From: Thermomicrobiaceae bacterium
GTDB lineage: Bacteria; Chloroflexota; Chloroflexia; Thermomicrobiales; Thermomicrobiaceae
Direction of reading: 5' to 3'
NCBI GenBank assembly: GCA_007133615.1
Contig: SLMJ01000262.1
Location: 1 to 33,917, forward strand
DNA length: 33,917 nucleotides
In this document: positions 33,570 to 33,917 of the stretch, piece by piece
Layout of the letters: each line of letters opens with the position of its first letter
Position numbering within the stretch: the first letter of the stretch is position 1
Position numbers and translations under genes: made by a program
Notes under the pieces: generated by a model
Databases searched by the model: none
Told to the model about the DNA's origin: nothing
What the model saw: only the letters and a program-made list of their open reading frames with translations

Positions 33570-33917
33570 CTGGCGACTGGCTTTGATCCGGGTGCCTTGT
33601 GAAGGGGAACGTTGCCGGAACCTGGCCAGGGCGGAATTGCCACGTACTGCGAGATTCCAGATCCCGGCTTTCATTCGGGCGGGAACCGGGAATGCCGCTA
33701 CCAGCCTGGCAAATGGAATGTCGATCCGCCGAATTCCCTCGATGCCGTGAGCACGACTCAGAAGATCCCTGGCGCGATCGGGCTGTTGTGTGCTCAGGTA
33801 GTGGAATCCAAGCTGTGCGTATCGGCTTCGAAGTGCCTCAAGACGCAACGGTTCCAGTTCGGCGCTGCAGGCACCACGGAGTCTGTCGCCGAAGATCTCT
33901 ACTTCCTCGTACAGGCG
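33561..33917 (-). CDS. C-terminal part of a gene cut by the window edge, possibly a glycosyltransferase tail with a TPR-like repeat
   Basis: The minus-strand frame is open from the window edge (RLYEEVEIFGDRLRGACSAELEPL) to TAG at 33561-33563, giving 118 visible residues. The ORF-track start at 33848 is a TTG within the open frame, so the true start is outside the window. The visible sequence is helical: ALRSRYAQLGFHYLSTQQPDRARDLLSRAH fits a tetratricopeptide-like helix pair, followed by RIDIPFARLVAAFPVPARMKAGIWNL and a basic, disordered tail. Such tails are seen at the end of some GT2 glycosyltransferases, which would fit the neighbourhood, but the catalytic part is not visible and the assignment is tentative. 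Confidence 0.65.
   Translation of the reverse strand, partial: RLYEEVEIFGDRLRGACSAELEPLRLEALRSRYAQLGFHYLSTQQPDRARDLLSRAHGIEGIRRIDIPFARLVAAFPVPARMKAGIWNLAVRGNSALARFRQRSPSQGTRIKASRQPA

Overview
The window looks like a bacterial chromosome segment with roughly 57-60 % GC by eye and almost no space between most genes. It is dominated by surface-glycan biosynthesis. Family content suggests a Chloroflexota (Thermomicrobia-like) lineage: a DUF1616 membrane protein beside GT4 and GT-C enzymes, a polyprenyl-phosphate sugar synthase paired with a GT39-type transferase, and a secreted GTPGYWKNH protein. That placement is inference; no rRNA, tRNA or ribosomal marker is present to test it. I see no CRISPR array, insertion sequence, integrase or phage gene.

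Layout. Positions 1-2400 hold the tail of a plus-strand gene, a CPBP intramembrane protease (minus), a tiny two-TM membrane protein (plus) and an OmpR-type response regulator (minus), separated by strong terminator-like hairpins. Positions 2892-5058 hold a two-gene plus-strand operon: a polyprenyl-phosphate hexose synthase (GT2) and a GT39/ArnT-like membrane transferase, closed by a clear terminator. Positions 5462-6241 encode a soluble histidine kinase. Positions 6242-6584 hold what looks like decayed coding sequence.

Positions 6585-28231 form one co-oriented minus-strand cluster of 18 genes, most overlapping by 1-17 bases (ATGA, TGATG and similar junctions). In transcription order: GT2 with C-terminal TMs, GT2 (rhamnosyltransferase-like), SDR epimerase/dehydratase, rfbD, rfbC, GT4, a 191-aa protein of uncertain function, an (alpha/alpha)6-barrel-like protein, a processive-type GT2, two related GT4 genes in tandem, and a YdjM/DUF457 membrane protein. 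After a 200-base gap come GT4, asnB-type amidotransferase, a large exported single-TM protein, a polytopic GT-C-like protein, GT4 and a DUF1616 protein. A 755-base divergent control region (28232-28986) with two tight palindromes separates this cluster from a secreted protein gene on the plus strand. The secreted gene ends at a hairpin terminator and is followed by a plus-strand deoxysugar operon: rfbF (CDP-glucose synthesis), an SDR and a TylC3/NovU-type C-methyltransferase. The window ends in the 3' part of a convergent minus-strand gene.

How the parts fit. The genes together point to assembly of a deoxysugar-containing polysaccharide or glycoprotein glycan. RfbC/RfbD supply dTDP-rhamnose-type sugars, RfbF-SDR-methyltransferase supply a CDP-linked C-methyl branched deoxysugar, and five GT4 plus three GT2 enzymes of the minus cluster build the chain. 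The polyprenyl-P-sugar/GT39 pair may decorate on the outer face of the membrane. RfbA, RfbB, RfbG, an initiating phosphoglycosyltransferase, a flippase and a polymerase are not recognisable here and must lie elsewhere or be replaced by unrecognised proteins. The most novel-looking block is asnB, the 822-aa exported protein, the GT-C-like protein, the GT4 and DUF1616 (6585-14644).
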